Positions 1 through 6,691 of a DNA stretch of 13,465 nt are shown here, one piece after another (position 1 is the stretch's first letter; each line of letters starts with the position of its first letter). The DNA is from Pseudomonadota bacterium (GTDB taxonomy: Bacteria > Pseudomonadota > Gammaproteobacteria > Burkholderiales > SCOH01). The stretch is taken from the NCBI GenBank assembly GCA_030917985.1, contig JAUPTR010000269.1, positions 1 through 13,465 of the forward strand, written 5' to 3'. Both the position numbers and the translations under genes were made by a program. The notes under the pieces are model-generated. The model saw only the letters and a list, made by a program, of their open reading frames with translations. It was not told the origin of the DNA and did no database searches.

Positions 1-79
1 AGCCACACACGGCCATCACCGAATGCGCCGAGTGGAACTCGACCGGCGCGCCGCAGGAAGGGCAGGAGGCTTGTTTCAC
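1..79 (-). CDS. DUF4178-type zinc-ribbon protein, N-terminal fragment
   Basis: Only the first 26 codons are in the window; the gene runs off the left edge. It is read from a GTG start, MKQASCPSCGAPVEF and onward, with a CPSC zinc-ribbon half at residues 6-9 and a further Cys at residue 25 in a VMAVCG context that looks like the second half of the ribbon. This opening is typical, as I remember it, of DUF4178 proteins, which are often encoded next to SPFH proteins and polyamine-synthesis-like genes (AdoMet decarboxylase and spermidine synthase homologues). It starts 18 nt after the SPFH stop codon, so the two are probably co-transcribed. No clear Shine-Dalgarno sequence precedes the GTG, so translational coupling to the upstream gene is plausible. 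The family call rests on 26 residues and on context. Confidence 0.6.
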   Translation of the reverse strand, partial: MKQASCPSCGAPVEFHSAHSVMAVCG

Positions 80-97
80 GTTGCGAATGAGTCCGGC

Positions 98-1105
98 TTA
101 AACCAGCTTTTTCAGTAGTTCAGCCTTTTTCGCGTCGAATTCTTCCTGCGACAAAATGCCTTTTTCTTTCAGTCCATGGAGTTTTTCGATGGTGACCAGC
201 GGGTCTTCTGCGGGTGCTGCACCGGCTGCCGCACCGCCTCCCATGGTTTGCCCCATCGCCCCCATCATCGCCTGGCCCATTGCCATGCCCGCACCCAGGC
301 TAGCGCCGACACCCGCCGCGCCGCCTTCGTTGGCGGCGGCAATCGGAATGCTCTGCGCGGTGTTGTATTGCGTCAGTTGATTCAGGTTGCCGGCGATATT
401 CATGCCGATGCGTTGATCCAGCACTTTCTGCAGTGCTTCCGGCAGCGAGATGTTCTGCACCGTGAACTGGTCCAGCTCCAGGCCGTAGCGGGTAAAGGTT
501 TCCGCCAGCTTGGTTTTCAGTTGCGCGCCCAGCTCGTCCTGATTCGCCGCCATGTCGATGAAGGGGATGCCGGACTGCGCGAACAGATCACTCATGCCCG
601 CCACCACCATGCCGCGCAACTGGCCGTCGAGGTCGTCCACCGTGTAGCTTTCGCGGCTGCCGGAGATTTCCTTGTAGAACTTGGTCACATCCACCAGCTT
701 GTAGCTATACAGGCCAAATGCGCGGATCTGCACCATGCCGAATTCCTTGTCGCGGATGGTGATTGCCTGCGGCGTGCCCCATTTGCGATCCAGCTGCAGC
801 CGGGTGTTGAAGAAATACACATCGGCCTTGAAGGGCGATTCGAACAGCTTGTCCCAGTGCTTCAGGTTGGTCAGCAGCGGCAGGGTTTGGGTGTTGAGCG
901 TGTAAGGGCCGCCGGGGATGAACACATCCGCCACCTTGCCCTGATCGACAAACAGCGCCAGCTGGCCGTCGCGCACCGTCAGCTGCGCGCCGTACTGGAT
1001 CTCGAAATCCTGCATCGGATAACGGCTGGCGAGGATGCCGTCCTGCGCGTCGGTCCAGTGGATGACGTCGACAAACTGCTTCTTGATGAAATCGAACAGG
1101 CCCAT
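98..1105 (-). CDS. SPFH/band-7 domain protein with C-terminal SHOCT domain
   Basis: A 335-residue protein starting MGLFDFIKKQF. Residues about 20-230 form a band-7/SPFH domain of the 'virion core protein-like' (YdjI-type) class: an N-terminal WTDAQDGIL stretch, VFIPGGPYTL, and a long amphipathic region ending in LPEALQKVLDQRIGM. A low-complexity Gly/Ala/Met linker (about 249-300) follows, and the last 35 residues (VTIEKLHGLKEKGILSQEEF and on) are a SHOCT domain, a short C-terminal oligomerisation module. No signal peptide or clear membrane helix is seen, so it is probably cytoplasmic or membrane-peripheral. The reading frame stays open upstream to 1327, but ATG 1103-1105 is chosen because GGAGAG sits just before it and the family begins with MGLFDF. 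It is followed 18 nt later by a DUF4178-type gene. SPFH proteins form membrane-associated scaffolds; the exact role of this subgroup is not established. Confidence 0.85.
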   Translation of the reverse strand: MGLFDFIKKQFVDVIHWTDAQDGILASRYPMQDFEIQYGAQLTVRDGQLALFVDQGKVADVFIPGGPYTLNTQTLPLLTNLKHWDKLFESPFKADVYFFNTRLQLDRKWGTPQAITIRDKEFGMVQIRAFGLYSYKLVDVTKFYKEISGSRESYTVDDLDGQLRGMVVAGMSDLFAQSGIPFIDMAANQDELGAQLKTKLAETFTRYGLELDQFTVQNISLPEALQKVLDQRIGMNIAGNLNQLTQYNTAQSIPIAAANEGGAAGVGASLGAGMAMGQAMMGAMGQTMGGGAAAGAAPAEDPLVTIEKLHGLKEKGILSQEEFDAKKAELLKKLV

Positions 1106-1191
1106 GGCGGCTCTCCGTGGCGATAGTGAGGACTGGAAGCACTCATTGTAGACGTATGTGGCTATGGCTGCGAGCCGCATCCCTATTGGCT

Positions 1192-1207
1192 TGCAGGCCC
1201 GCCTGCA
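1192..1207. repeat. Perfect inverted repeat TGCAGGC-CC-GCCTGCA
   Basis: Two perfect 7-bp arms flank a 2-bp centre within the 192-bp gap between the divergent SPFH gene and the lipoprotein gene. The loop is too short for a stable RNA hairpin, so if functional it would be a DNA palindrome such as an operator. GC-rich palindromes of this length also occur by chance, and no regulator is identified. Confidence 0.25.
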
Positions 1208-1297
1208 GGGCAATCCCAGAGCGGGCTGCAGGCCGGTGCCTGTAAAGCGCTGGCCGTGTTGCGGCGGCAGGGGCAGAATAACGGCGTCTAAACCCAG

Positions 1298-1960
1298 ATG
1301 ATTGTTATGCCTGACTTCAATTTGCACCTTTGCCGCCTGTTGCCCGTATTGCTGCTAACCGCCTGCGCCACCGCGCCCGGTACGCAGGAAGCCGCCCAGC
1401 CGGCAGATGCCGCCAGTGCCAAAGCACCGCGCAGCGCCACGGTGGAAACCCGCCGCGACATCAACGGCGAGCCGGCGGCGGTGTTGAAACGCGCCAGCAG
1501 CCGCATCAAAACCAGTAAACGTTACAAGCTGGAAGACAGCGGCAAACAGCGCATCAAGCTCTCGCTGAGTGCCGACCCGGCGCGATATGTGGATTGTGGC
1601 GAGGTGGTGATCCCCGCCAGCGATGGCCATGCCGCGCAGCGTTTTCCGGCGGCGCAGGCCAGCCATCAATACCTGCTGCCGATCAAGGGGCGGCTTTACG
1701 GCGTCACCCGCAAACTGCAATTGCAGGCGCAGGCTGAGATTCAACTGGAAAGCGCCACCGCAGGCAAAACCAGCGCCACGGTGCGGGTGGATTATCGCTT
1801 GAAGCGCAGCCAGAAGGCGGTGGCCGAGGGTTTGGCGCCCGTGGAGAGCAGCGACGAACTGAGCTTTCGCAGCGGCGAAAATGCCACGTTCCCGAATGCG
1901 CCGACGCGCTGCACGGCCAATGGCAAGCTGGAAGCTGAGTTGCTGGATTTGCTGCAGTAA
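1298..1960 (+). CDS. Uncharacterised lipoprotein
   Basis: A 220-residue product. The N-terminus is a lipoprotein signal: hydrophobic LLPVLLL followed by the lipobox L-T-A-C with the lipidated Cys at residue 23. Ala at +2 suggests outer-membrane delivery by the E. coli Lol rule. After a Pro/Ala-rich spacer (24-45) comes a soluble region with two further cysteines, C100 (RYVDCGEVV) and C205 (TRCTANGK), which could form a disulfide and tie the C-terminus to the middle of the fold. The final LEAELLDLL is helical. I recognise no family. The ATG at 1298 or the one at 1307 (217 aa) could be used; neither has a clear Shine-Dalgarno sequence. It is transcribed divergently from the SPFH gene and convergently with glpR. 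Confidence 0.75.
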   Translation: MIVMPDFNLHLCRLLPVLLLTACATAPGTQEAAQPADAASAKAPRSATVETRRDINGEPAAVLKRASSRIKTSKRYKLEDSGKQRIKLSLSADPARYVDCGEVVIPASDGHAAQRFPAAQASHQYLLPIKGRLYGVTRKLQLQAQAEIQLESATAGKTSATVRVDYRLKRSQKAVAEGLAPVESSDELSFRSGENATFPNAPTRCTANGKLEAELLDLLQ

Positions 1961-1984
1961 GCGCAGCGGTGGCTGCCGCTGCGC
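1961..1984. terminator. GC-rich hairpin between convergent genes, possible terminator
   Basis: A perfect 9-bp stem, GCGCAGCGG pairing with CCGCTGCGC, closes a 6-nt loop directly after the lipoprotein stop codon and 13 nt before the end of the convergent glpR gene. There is no T-tract on either strand, so it is not a standard intrinsic terminator. It may act as a 3'-end stabiliser or a Rho-assisted stop. Confidence 0.4.
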
Positions 1985-1996
1985 TGGAGAGGGTGT

Positions 1997-2761
1997 TCAG
2001 ACGCCAGCCAGATACAACTGCACGCCAGCGGCCTCAATCTGCTGCATCAGGCTTTCCGGTGGCTGAATATCGGTAAACATGGCCGTCACCTGGCTGATGT
2101 GGCCGAGTTTCACTACCGCGTTGCGGCCAATCTTGCTGTGGTCGGCTACCAGGAAAATCTTGCGCGCATGTTCGATCATTGCCTGTGCCACGCGCACTTC
2201 GCGGTAGTCGAAATCGAGCAGGGTGCCGTCGTCGTCGATGCCGGAAATCCCCATCACCGCATAATCCACCTTGAACTGGCGGATGAAGTCGATGGTGGCC
2301 TCACCGATGATGCCGCCGTCGCGCTGGCGCACCGTGCCGCCGGCAATGGTGACTTCAAATTCTTCATGGCCGGAAAAAATCGAAGCCACATTCAGATTGT
2401 TGGTGATGATTTTCAGGCCGGAATGATCAAGCAGCGAACGTGCCACCGATTCCACCGTGGTGCCGATATTCATGAACAGCGAGGAGTTGTTGGGAATGTG
2501 CTCTGCCACCAGTGCGGCAATACGATCCTTTTCCTGCTGGTTCCACACCTTGCGCTTGGCGTAATCTTCGTTCTGCACGCTGTTGCTGCCGAGCCCGGCG
2601 CCACCATGATAGCGACGCAGGATATCTTCTTCCGCCAGCATGTTGATGTCGCGGCGAATGGTCTGCGGCGTAACGTCCAGCTCTTTGGCCAGTGCATCAA
2701 TCGACATGTAGCCGTGTTGTTTGACGAGCTGAATGATGCGCTCGTGGCGGGGTTGACGCAT
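1997..2761 (-). CDS. glpR: DeoR-family glycerol-3-phosphate regulon repressor
   Basis: A 254-residue transcriptional repressor closely resembling E. coli GlpR along its full length. The N-terminal DeoR winged helix-turn-helix spans about residues 5-57, with the recognition helix at TPQTIRRDIN (31-40) followed by ILRRYHGGA. The C-terminal effector-binding sugar-phosphate-isomerase-like domain has IGTT (99-102), TNNLNVA (120-126), GGIIGEATIDFI (139-150) and ADHSKIGRNA (206-215), all shared with GlpR. In the family, sn-glycerol 3-phosphate releases the repressor from operators. It is divergent from glpK, its expected target. GGAG lies 9 nt before the ATG. The product matches E. coli GlpR in length, with no sign of damage. 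Confidence 0.93.
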   Translation of the reverse strand: MRQPRHERIIQLVKQHGYMSIDALAKELDVTPQTIRRDINMLAEEDILRRYHGGAGLGSNSVQNEDYAKRKVWNQQEKDRIAALVAEHIPNNSSLFMNIGTTVESVARSLLDHSGLKIITNNLNVASIFSGHEEFEVTIAGGTVRQRDGGIIGEATIDFIRQFKVDYAVMGISGIDDDGTLLDFDYREVRVAQAMIEHARKIFLVADHSKIGRNAVVKLGHISQVTAMFTDIQPPESLMQQIEAAGVQLYLAGV

Positions 2762-3086
2762 TTATTTTTGCTCCCTGTCGGAAATGTCTGTTCGGAAGTG
2801 CAGAATTGATTGCTTGCGCGGGTGAATCGCGTGGCACTCGCTCGGTGCTCGAAGGCTCGCCTATCCTGACGATACGTCTCGCCTTCTGCACACCGGGCTC
2901 CTGGCGCTTCATTCCGCTCACCGAATCAATCGGCCCTTCCTTCGCGGTCGGCGTTGATTCTAAACTGAGAAATGACATATGCCCAAGCCACGATTTATGT
3001 GCTAATGCGCCTGTTTTTGCGCGCGCTGCGAGTGGTTTCTGGCACAATATCGAGATAATTTTCAATATGCAACATAGAGGAAGAAA
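2762..3086. other. glpR-glpK divergent intergenic region
   Basis: A 325-bp non-coding gap between the divergent glpR and glpK starts. The part next to glpK is AT-rich and holds the candidate GlpR operator (3047-3068), with GATAAT at 3054-3059 as a possible -10 element but no convincing -35 box. The rest is GC-richer, has no credible open frame, and shows no transporter or small-RNA gene. A glpF permease gene, often adjacent to glpK in other bacteria, is absent here. Confidence 0.6.
3047..3068. promoter_or_regulatory. Candidate GlpR operator upstream of glpK
   Basis: An imperfect dyad, ATATCGAGA - TAAT - TTTCAATAT, in which the two 9-bp arms match at 7 positions when one is reverse-complemented. 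Read outward each half gives T(C/T)TC(G/A)ATAT, close to the TTCGAT-type half-site I recall for E. coli GlpR operators. It overlaps the possible -10 GATAAT (3054-3059) and lies 18 bp before the glpK start codon, a position expected to block transcription. No binding data exist here; this is inference from symmetry, position and neighbour. Confidence 0.4.
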
Positions 3087-4571
3087 ATGTCACAATATTT
3101 GCTCGCAATAGATCAGGGTACGACCAGTTCTCGCGCTATTGTGTTCGATCTTGCTGGTCGACCGGTGAGTTCTGCGCAGCAGGAGCTGCCGCAGATTTTT
3201 CCATCCGAAGGCTGGGTGGAGCACGATCCGGAGCAAATCTGGAGTGATACCCTCAAGGTTTGCCATGCCGCGTTATCGAAAAACGAGGTGAGTGCGGCGG
3301 CGATTGCCGCCATCGGCATCACCAACCAGCGCGAAACCACGGTGATCTGGGATCGGGCCACCGGCAAGCCGATTCATCACGCCATTGTCTGGCAGGATCG
3401 CCGCACTGCGCCGCAATGTCAGGCGCTGTATACCCCGGAAAAAGAAAAGTGGCTGACTGCCAAGACCGGCCTGCTGCTCGATCCGTATTTCTCGGCCACC
3501 AAAATTGCCTGGCTGCTGAATGAAATCCCCGGTGCCCGTGAGCGCGCCGAGCGTGGCGAGCTGGCGTTCGGCACCATCGACAGTTTCCTGCTATGGCGCC
3601 TTACCGGTGGCCGCGTGCATGCCACCGACGCCACCAATGCAGCGCGAACTTTGCTGTTCAATATCCACACCCAGGCCTGGGATGACGAGCTGCTGGCTTT
3701 CTTTAATATCCCGCGTGCCTTGTTGCCGGATGTGCGCGACAACGCTGCCGACTACGGTTACACCGATGAGGCCTTGTTCGGCGTGCGGATTCCGATTCGT
3801 GGCATGGCGGGTGACCAGCAGGCGGCAACGGTAGGGCAGGCCTGCTTCAGTCCGGGCATGATCAAGAGCACTTATGGTACCGGTTGTTTCATGGTGCTCA
3901 ACACCGGAGAGATTGCCGTGCAATCGAATAACCGCCTGCTGACCACGATTGCCTATCGTCTGGATGGCAAGCCGACGTATGCGCTGGAAGGCAGCATTTT
4001 CATCGCTGGTGCGGCGGTGCAATGGCTGCGCGATGCGTTGCAGCTGGTACGCCATGCCAGCGAAACCGAAGAAATGGCGCGTGCGGTTACCAGCACTGGT
4101 GGCGTGTATCTGGTGCCGGCCTTTACAGGCCTGGGTGCGCCCTATTGGGACCCGTTGGCGCGTGGTGCGATTGTCGGCCTGACACGTGATTCGGGCATTG
4201 CGCATATCGTGCGGGCCGCGCTGGAGTCGGTGTGTTATCAGTCGCGTGATTTGCTGGAGGCGATGCAGGCCGATGGCGCAGCGCTGCCGAAGGCCTTGCG
4301 TGTGGACGGCGGCATGGTCGGTAATGACTGGGTGATGGAGTTTCTTACCGATATTCTCGATGTGCCGGTGGAACGCCCGGTGGTGGCAGAAACCACGGCG
4401 CTGGGTGCCGCTTATCTGGCTGGCCTGGGTGCAGGCATCTATCAGTCGCTGGATCAGCTGTCGCAGATGTGGCAGGTGGAGCGGGCGTTTTATCCGGAAG
4501 CCGAACCGCAGCGCCGCGAAGCCTTGTATCGCGGTTGGCTGGAGGCAGTAGGGCGTACTCGCAGCCGTTGA
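3087..4571 (+). CDS. glpK: Glycerol kinase
   Basis: A 494-residue FGGY-family kinase that phosphorylates glycerol to sn-glycerol 3-phosphate using ATP in the cytoplasm. Visible signatures are the N-terminal phosphate-binding DQGTTSSRAIVFD (9-21), the substrate-contacting Q-R-E at 81-83, the catalytic Asp in AGDQQA (D243), YGTGCFM, AFTGLGAPYWDP, and the C-terminal GGMVGNDW and TALGAAYLAG. A strong Shine-Dalgarno AGAGGAAG precedes the ATG. Two regulatory sites differ from the E. coli enzyme: the glycine-rich FBP loop before RIPI reads DEALFGVRIP, keeping only the last Gly and the Arg, and the C-terminal GIETTER IIA-Glc loop is replaced by EAEPQRRE. Control by IIA-Glc is therefore unlikely. It is probably repressed by the neighbouring GlpR. 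Confidence 0.96.
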   Translation: MSQYLLAIDQGTTSSRAIVFDLAGRPVSSAQQELPQIFPSEGWVEHDPEQIWSDTLKVCHAALSKNEVSAAAIAAIGITNQRETTVIWDRATGKPIHHAIVWQDRRTAPQCQALYTPEKEKWLTAKTGLLLDPYFSATKIAWLLNEIPGARERAERGELAFGTIDSFLLWRLTGGRVHATDATNAARTLLFNIHTQAWDDELLAFFNIPRALLPDVRDNAADYGYTDEALFGVRIPIRGMAGDQQAATVGQACFSPGMIKSTYGTGCFMVLNTGEIAVQSNNRLLTTIAYRLDGKPTYALEGSIFIAGAAVQWLRDALQLVRHASETEEMARAVTSTGGVYLVPAFTGLGAPYWDPLARGAIVGLTRDSGIAHIVRAALESVCYQSRDLLEAMQADGAALPKALRVDGGMVGNDWVMEFLTDILDVPVERPVVAETTALGAAYLAGLGAGIYQSLDQLSQMWQVERAFYPEAEPQRREALYRGWLEAVGRTRSR

Positions 4572-4609
4572 TTCAGTCGTCATTCAGCCGGTTCGCCTAC
4601 ACTCAAATC

Positions 4610-5161
4610 ATGAACCGGCTGCGCTTTTCTCTCCTGTTGGGTTTGTCTCTGGCGCTGCCGGCCTTGCCGGCGCAGGCAGAGGAGCTGCTGCTGACTTTGA
4701 GCGATCTGAAGTGGCTGGTGCGCGAGCGCATGTTCAAAGGGCAGGACAAACTCTCCAGCAGTTTTCTCGGTTGCACTGCCGCTGCCAGCAAGCCGCGTGT
4801 GGCCTTGCAGGACGGCAAGCTGGTGCTGACCATTTTTGGCGAATACGATTGTCTGGCGATGCATAACGCGCTGGATATCGCTGCGACAGCGGAAGTATTT
4901 GCCGCAGGCGATGTGTTTGGCCTACGCAATTTCGATGTAATTGAAACCCCCGATGGTTTGTTAAACATGTTGCTCGGGCGAGTCTTGTCGTCGCGCAAGC
5001 AGGTCAATACCCGGCTGCAAGAGGCGCTGGCACGCAAGCGTAACGACGCATCGGAACTCGATCGGCAATACGTGATTCAGCGCTGGCGTGTGGCCAGCGA
5101 TGGTATTCATCTGACTTACCAAGTGCCAGCCGCGGAAATTACGCCACAAAAAACGCCCTGA
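4610..5161 (+). CDS. Uncharacterised secreted (periplasmic) protein
   Basis: A 183-residue product starting MNRLRFSLLLGLSLALPALP, with a classic signal peptide cleaved after AQA (residue 23). The mature part starts EELLLTLSDLKWLV and has two cysteines, C55 and C81, that could form a disulfide. A helical, charge-rich stretch (about 117-150, LLNMLLGRVLSSRKQVNTRL and on) and a terminal segment IQRWRVASDGIHLTYQVP follow. The layout loosely recalls DUF1439/YceB-type envelope proteins, but I would not assign that family. It starts 38 nt after glpK, so read-through from glpK is possible. The ATG at 4610 is chosen because the signal peptide begins there; no Shine-Dalgarno sequence is visible, and a TACACT hexamer lies 6 nt upstream. 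Confidence 0.75.
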   Translation: MNRLRFSLLLGLSLALPALPAQAEELLLTLSDLKWLVRERMFKGQDKLSSSFLGCTAAASKPRVALQDGKLVLTIFGEYDCLAMHNALDIAATAEVFAAGDVFGLRNFDVIETPDGLLNMLLGRVLSSRKQVNTRLQEALARKRNDASELDRQYVIQRWRVASDGIHLTYQVPAAEITPQKTP

Positions 5162-5252
5162 TCTGGCGTGATCTGACATCGCCAGGCCTCGATAGGATGA
5201 GTAGACTTTTGGGTGGATTAAATAAAAGCGTCATCAAAACGAGGAGAGACAG

Positions 5253-6104
5253 ATGCAGATCAAGCCCGAATTGTTCCTGCTGGCACTGGCACCGATATTT
5301 GTTGCCACCGTTGCCTGGGAGGCCTGGTACTGGCGCGGCAAACAGCCGATGTATAGCTGGGTCGACACGGTATCCAATGCTTCCTTGGCTTTAATGCATC
5401 AGGCTTCGGATGCGGCTTTCATGTTGCTGTTTGTGCATACCGCCTACGACTGGACTTATCGCCATGGCTTGCAATGGGTGTCGGATAGCTGGCTGATGGT
5501 GCCGCTGCTGTTTGTGCTGCAGGATTTTCTCTATTACTGGTTCCACCGTGCCAGCCACCGTATTCGCTGGATGTGGGCCTCGCACGTGGTGCACCATTCT
5601 TCGGAACGCCTGAATTTCTCCACTGCTTTCCGTCAGAGCCTGACTTATCCGGTATCCGGGATGTGGCTGTTCTGGGTGCCGCTGGCGTGGATCGGCTTTA
5701 CGCCGGATCAGGTGGTGCTGATTGTCGGCCTGAGCCTGGCGTATCAGTTTTTTGTGCATACTCAGGCCGTTGGCAAGTTAGGCTGGGTGGAGCAGGTATT
5801 CAATACGCCATCACATCACCGCGCACACCACGCCCGCAATCCTCAATATATCGATCGTAATTACGCCGGCGTGCTGATTATCTGGGATAAGTTGTTTGGT
5901 ACTTTCGTTGAAGAACAGGAAGCACCTGAATACGGCATCGTACGCCAGATTCATTCACATAACCCGCTGCTGCTGACATTTCACGAATGGGGCGAGATGT
6001 TTGCCGATGTCTGGCGCAATCGCGATCTGCGCCATTTGTGGATGCCGCCGGAGTGGCGCCAAGCGCCTGAAAATGTTCTGCAAACCCGCACCGAAGCAGG
6101 TTGA
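5253..6104 (+). CDS. Sterol desaturase / fatty acid hydroxylase family membrane protein
   Basis: A 283-residue integral membrane di-iron oxygenase. Hydrophobic segments lie at about 6-25, 41-63, 80-97, 125-145 and 153-170. The full histidine set of the family is present: HRASH (H98, H102), HVVHH (H111, H114, H115) and HRAHH (H189, H192, H193), followed by the conserved DRNYAGVLIIWDKLFGTF (201-218). Such enzymes hydroxylate or desaturate lipid substrates at the membrane using O2; the substrate cannot be told from sequence. GAGGAGAGACAG just before the ATG is a good ribosome binding site. An imperfect hairpin (CTGGCG/CGCCAG, 5163-5185) in the 91-bp gap upstream has no T-tract, so separation from the preceding gene is uncertain. 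The neighbours do not point to a lipid pathway. Confidence 0.88.
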   Translation: MQIKPELFLLALAPIFVATVAWEAWYWRGKQPMYSWVDTVSNASLALMHQASDAAFMLLFVHTAYDWTYRHGLQWVSDSWLMVPLLFVLQDFLYYWFHRASHRIRWMWASHVVHHSSERLNFSTAFRQSLTYPVSGMWLFWVPLAWIGFTPDQVVLIVGLSLAYQFFVHTQAVGKLGWVEQVFNTPSHHRAHHARNPQYIDRNYAGVLIIWDKLFGTFVEEQEAPEYGIVRQIHSHNPLLLTFHEWGEMFADVWRNRDLRHLWMPPEWRQAPENVLQTRTEAG

Positions 6105-6129
6105 CGCGGCTGGGCGCACTGCCTATAGT
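6101..6129 (+). promoter_or_regulatory. Sigma-70-type promoter TTGACG-N17-TATAGT
   Basis: The -35 element TTGACG (6101-6106) and the -10 element TATAGT (6124-6129) are separated by an optimal 17 bp, each one mismatch from consensus. The -35 box overlaps the stop codon of the hydroxylase gene. The predicted start point is about 6136, only a couple of bases before the ATG of the following coiled-coil gene. Confidence 0.65.
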
Positions 6130-6137
6130 TTGACCCC

Positions 6138-6338
6138 ATGAAAATCGAACTCCAAGACCTCGAAGGCAAAGTCCAGGCGCTGGTGGAAATGTGTCAGCGT
6201 CTGCGTGCCGAAAATAATCAATTACGCCAGCAACTGGCTACGTCTCAGAACGAAAATGCCCGGCTGAACGAGAAGGTCAGCATTGCTGCCGAACGTATCG
6301 AAGCCTTGCTGCAATCCATTCCGGAGTCCCAGTCATGA
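6138..6338 (+). CDS. Small coiled-coil protein, TIGR02449 type (ZapB-like)
   Basis: A 66-residue protein that is almost entirely a heptad-patterned coiled coil (IELQDLEGKVQALVEMCQRL and on through ERIEALLQSI). It matches the small TIGR02449-type family commonly found directly upstream of zapA in gammaproteobacteria, and it resembles ZapB in size and predicted shape. By analogy it may take part in Z-ring assembly, but that is inference. The last codon and stop overlap the zapA start (ATGA, 4-nt overlap), so the two are translationally coupled. No Shine-Dalgarno sequence precedes its ATG, and a strong promoter places the mRNA 5' end almost at the start codon, suggesting leaderless translation. 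Confidence 0.85.
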   Translation: MKIELQDLEGKVQALVEMCQRLRAENNQLRQQLATSQNENARLNEKVSIAAERIEALLQSIPESQS

Positions 6339-6643
6339 GTCAGATCCGCACCCTGGATGTAACCATCATGGGCCGCGAGCTGCGCATCGCCTGTCCTGAA
6401 GAAGAAGAGGCGTCGCTGCGTCTGGCTGTCGAGTATCTGGACGAAAAAATGCAGCAGATTCGCGATGCCGGCAAAATTGTCGGTGTCGACCGAATCGCCA
6501 TCATGGCTGCGCTGAATATTACGCACGAACTGCTGCATACCAGCGTGGATGGTGATGTTGATCTGGGCGACATGAAGCGCCGCCTGCTTGGAGTGGGCCG
6601 CCTGATCGATTCGGTGTTGGCCGAGCAGCCGCAGTTATTCTGA
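6335..6643 (+). CDS. zapA: Cell division protein ZapA
   Basis: A 102-residue cytoplasmic protein. The N-terminal globular part (LDVTIMGRELRIACPEEEEASLRLA) and the helix with VDRIAIMAALNITHELL (about 50-66) are the ZapA hallmarks. ZapA tetramers bundle FtsZ filaments and promote Z-ring stability. It starts inside the stop of the coiled-coil gene (ATGA overlap) and is followed by the 6S RNA gene, the usual gammaproteobacterial order. The length is normal for the family. Confidence 0.93.
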   Translation: MSQIRTLDVTIMGRELRIACPEEEEASLRLAVEYLDEKMQQIRDAGKIVGVDRIAIMAALNITHELLHTSVDGDVDLGDMKRRLLGVGRLIDSVLAEQPQLF

Positions 6644-6680
6644 TCTCGTTGCAACCTCTTTCGCTTCACGACGAAAGTGT

Positions 6681-6686
6681 TACAAT
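6681..6686 (+). promoter_or_regulatory. -10 element of the 6S RNA promoter
   Basis: TACAAT lies 7 bp before the predicted 5' end of the 6S RNA. A good -35 box at normal spacing is not evident; TTTCGC (6659-6664) is the nearest candidate. Confidence 0.5.
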
Positions 6687-6691
6687 GAGCC

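Noticed and set aside
176..1126. 316-codon plus-strand open frame
   Set aside because: It lies antisense to the SPFH gene and its product looks like a mirrored GC-rich frame (His/Arg/Gln-rich) with no recognisable domain.
1106..1327. N-terminal extension of the SPFH gene to 1327
   Set aside because: The added 74 residues have no SPFH similarity, while the ATG at 1103-1105 has a good ribosome binding site and the family's usual MGLFDF start.
2831..2847. TGGCAC followed by TGC, possible sigma-54 promoter
   Set aside because: The GG-to-GC spacing is two bases too long for a -24/-12 element. A second TGGCAC at 3040 has no matching TGC.
3591..4583. 330-codon minus-strand open frame inside glpK
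   Set aside because: It is a shadow of glycerol kinase, whose own frame is fully supported by conserved motifs.
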